From assembly GCF_024347595.1 (NCBI RefSeq), contig NZ_AP025506.1:3472001-3536000 (forward strand): a stretch of DNA of 64,000 bases. The letters are read 5' to 3'. Positions within the stretch are counted from its first letter, which is position 1; the number at the start of each line of letters is the position of its first letter. The notes below the pieces were generated by a model, which was given only the letters and a program-made list of their open reading frames with translations, ran no database searches and was not told the origin of the DNA. Position numbers and translations under genes: made by a program. The stretch comes from Vibrio pomeroyi (GTDB lineage: Bacteria > Pseudomonadota > Gammaproteobacteria > Enterobacterales > Vibrionaceae). This document shows, one piece after another, positions 63,215 to 64,000 of this stretch.

Positions 63215-64000
63215 GAAATTCCTAGTTGTTCCCAGATGCTATCAATCTTTTTAACGACATCAGGATCTTTTGTAATAGGAACGCCCCACTCGCGAAGACA
63301 TTCGCCTTCCCATTTATTGGTCGCATCTAGTCCCATTTTGGAGTGTCCAGTTTCGTTCTGTAGGAACAATGTATCTCTGGCCGGATCCATTCTGGTGGTT
63401 ACCGCCCAAATGATGTCATTCCAGTCACTCACGTTGACATCACCATCACACACGATAACAAACTTGTTCTCATCAAATTGAGACCAAACCGCTTCCATTA
63501 TTTTCTTACCATTACCTGCAGCTTGCTTATCAATAGACACGACAACCATGCTGGCGTTGTCGTTTTGTAGATGAATATCAATAATTTCAGGGTGAGCCTT
63601 AGTTAACTCAGCCAGGTTACCTTCAATATGTTCACTACTTACAGGCGCAGATTCAACGTCTGGCGATAGTGCTAACTCCGCATCCCACTTCTTGGTGATG
63701 TCTAAACCCATCTTAGAGCCCAGTCCAACCACTGGTGATGCAAAATCTAACGAATCGATAGGTGTGTTCTCAATCATCAAGCTATCACGAGACGGATCCA
63801 TGTGTTCACACATCGCAGCCGTTACTTGAGACCAATCACGTGCGTTCACATCCTCATCGCACACCAATACAAATTTGGTGTACATGAATTGACGCAAGAA
63901 AGACCATACACCCATCATCACACGCTTAGCGTGACCTGGGTATTGCTTCTTCATTGTCACAACGGCCATTCGGTACGAACAGCCCTCAGGTGGCAGGTAG
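63211..64000 (-). CDS. ubiD: 3-octaprenyl-4-hydroxybenzoate decarboxylase UbiD (partial), with duplicated C-terminal domain
   Basis: The 5' end lies beyond the right edge; about 262 C-terminal codons are visible. UbiD decarboxylates the ubiquinone precursor using prenylated FMN. The visible start [20 protein letters not shown] matches UbiD strongly. The later sequence repeats: [17 protein letters not shown] and GSKMGLD (copy 1, residues about 1-105 from the Met at 63969) recur as [17 protein letters not shown] and HSKMGLD (copy 2, about 141-239). E. coli UbiD has one copy. Overlaps the ferredoxin gene by 4 bp. Confidence 0.93.
   Translation of the reverse strand, partial: YLPPEGCSYRMAVVTMKKQYPGHAKRVMMGVWSFLRQFMYTKFVLVCDEDVNARDWSQVTAAMCEHMDPSRDSLMIENTPIDSLDFASPVVGLGSKMGLDITKKWDAELALSPDVESAPVSSEHIEGNLAELTKAHPEIIDIHLQNDNASMVVVSIDKQAAGNGKKIMEAVWSQFDENKFVIVCDGDVNVSDWNDIIWAVTTRMDPARDTLFLQNETGHSKMGLDATNKWEGECLREWGVPITKDPDVVKKIDSIWEQLGIS

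Overview
The window is ordinary Gram-negative chromosomal DNA from a Vibrio, most likely of the Splendidus group and from the origin-proximal part of chromosome 1. This is inferred from protein sequences (LexA, PlsB, RpoH, SthA, class I CyaA, Fre), from conserved neighbourhoods (ftsY-ftsE-ftsX-rpoH; cyaA/cyaY/lptM/lysA/dapF/DUF484/xerC/yigB; hemC-D-X-Y) and from two rRNA operons close together. There is no prophage, plasmid, integron or CRISPR. Most of the window is core genome. The accessory or unusual parts are an arsenate-resistance cluster, a duplicated FIST-GGDEF-EAL gene pair, a Fur-box-preceded methyltransferase and several odd intergenic regions.

Layout: 1-5.7 kb holds fabR (partial) divergent from sthA, then a MATE exporter, a methyltransferase and lexA on the minus strand, and dgkA. 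5.8-13 kb holds plsB, ubiC-ubiA, a secreted FliL-like protein, glpG, glpE, a DnaA-box-rich gap and rpoH. 13-21 kb holds ftsY-ftsE-ftsX, rsmD, and small membrane proteins related to E. coli yhhL/yhhM/yhhN, plus yhgN, yecH, an AT-rich gap and a 26-codon ORF with its own promoter, SD and terminator. 21-25.7 kb holds an acyltransferase and the ars cluster arsR-gapdh-phosphatase-arsJ, interrupted by two ERIC-like palindromic repeats.

25.7-37.8 kb holds an EAL-HDOD protein, rhtB, pldB-yigL, an EVE protein, a lipoprotein-tapT pair and two tandem FIST-GGDEF-EAL proteins. 37.9-50 kb holds yigB-xerC-DUF484-dapF-lysA-lptM (one minus-strand operon), cyaY, cyaA and hemC-hemD-hemX-hemY. 50-51 kb is gene-poor, with a decayed ORF and degenerate repeats that resemble the terminator and 3' end of the adjacent tRNA-Asp.

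51-62.1 kb holds two complete rRNA operons in tandem on the minus strand. The upstream one (16S-23S-5S) has no spacer tRNA. The downstream one carries tRNA-Ile and tRNA-Ala in the spacer and tRNA-Asp distally. 62.2-64 kb holds ubiD (partial, with an internally duplicated C-terminal domain), a [2Fe-2S] ferredoxin and fre in one minus-strand operon.

Themes: membrane lipid supply (fabR, plsB, dgkA, pldB), ubiquinone synthesis at two loci (ubiC-ubiA; ubiD with an electron-transfer pair), stress regulators (lexA with two SOS boxes, rpoH), cAMP and haem synthesis, and arsenate detoxification that appears to work by making and exporting an arseno-sugar-phosphate rather than by reduction. All identifications rest on reading the sequence; no database search was possible.
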